Shown: positions 7,044 through 7,137 of the stretch, one piece after another
How the letters are laid out: the number at the start of each line of letters is the position of its first letter
Position numbering within the stretch: the first letter of the stretch is position 1
Made by a program: the position numbers and the translations under genes
Notes under the pieces: generated by a model
Databases searched by the model: none
What the model was told of the DNA's origin: nothing
Seen by the model: the letters and a program-made list of their open reading frames with translations, nothing else
From: Dethiosulfatibacter sp.
GTDB taxonomy: Bacteria; Bacillota_A; Clostridia; Tissierellales; Dethiosulfatibacteraceae
Direction of reading: 5' to 3'
Assembly (NCBI GenBank): GCA_019084435.1
Contig: JAHRFV010000087.1
Location: forward strand, 1 to 7,137
Length of the DNA stretch: 7,137 bases

Positions 7044-7137
7044 AACCCTGTTGATAAGTATTTTGAACTAATATTATTTTTTATCGAATGTATTATCTTC
7101 TATTATTTTGCAAGAAGTATTTTTATTTTGACGTAAA
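7044..7137 (-). repeat. Right arm of the 94-bp perfect inverted repeat, ending at the window edge
   Basis: This is the exact reverse complement of 6908-7001 and is still matching at the last base of the window, so its full length is unknown. On the minus strand, 7137-7103 encodes the same C-terminus as the surface protein (YVKIKILLAK, then TAA). If real, this would be the 3' end of a convergent identical or near-identical gene. If artefactual, it is a fold-back copy. The artefact is the more likely reading because the repeat runs exactly to the end. Confidence 0.95.

Noticed and set aside
6988..7058. DnaA-box-like TTATCAACA on both arms, hinting at an origin
   Set aside because: It differs from the TTATCCACA consensus at a key position, and the two copies exist only because of the inverted repeat. 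There is no cluster and no replication gene.
6990..7060. Integron attC-like site, suggested by a bulged palindrome after a gene
   Set aside because: No pair of RYYYAAC and GTTRRRY core boxes is present at the stem ends, and there is no integrase or cassette array in view.

Overview
The window reads as a low-GC Gram-positive bacterium, most likely a member of the Clostridia. It is AT-rich, has strong AGGAGG ribosome-binding sites 8-9 nt before three starts, a short GAAA-loop intrinsic terminator, and a secreted protein with three S-layer homology (SLH) domains. SLH domains are the usual anchor to secondary cell-wall polymer in Gram-positive envelopes. All genes are on the + strand, and every product is predicted to act at or outside the membrane. 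The genus cannot be fixed from the sequence.

Bases 1-2849 look like one operon. It opens with the 3' two-thirds or so of a 5'-nucleotidase-type metallophosphoesterase (SoxB-like in its C-terminal domain), broken by a -1 frameshift in a G run near 329-332. After 15 nt comes an intact three-pass membrane protein with a DUF305 tail. After another 40 nt comes a membrane-anchored PQQ-dependent aldose (glucose/sorbosone-type) dehydrogenase, split by one in-frame TAA at 2545-2547 with the reading frame open on both sides. A clear rho-independent terminator (2828-2849) closes the unit. Two single-base-type lesions in adjacent genes mean either a decaying locus or uncorrected sequence errors.

Bases 2850-2970 are a regulatory gap with two operator-like dyads, a TTGACA box, a perfect TATAAT and a strong RBS. 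It drives a single large gene (2971-6942, 1323 aa) for a modular surface protein: signal peptide, three SLH domains, a beta-rich region, an InlB-like bacterial repeat domain, two tandem GLUG-repeat modules of about 330-390 aa, and a C-terminal cadherin-like/Big-type domain. It is probably an S-layer-associated adhesin or surface structural protein.

The most striking feature is at the right edge. Bases 6908-7001, including the last 11 codons of the surface-protein gene, are repeated as a perfect 94-bp reverse complement at 7044-7137, which is exactly where the window stops. The arms are separated by a 42-nt imperfectly palindromic centre. The leading explanation is a fold-back artefact at a contig end. 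Real alternatives are a convergent duplicate gene or a hairpin-ended molecule. No complete new defence or mobile system is visible.
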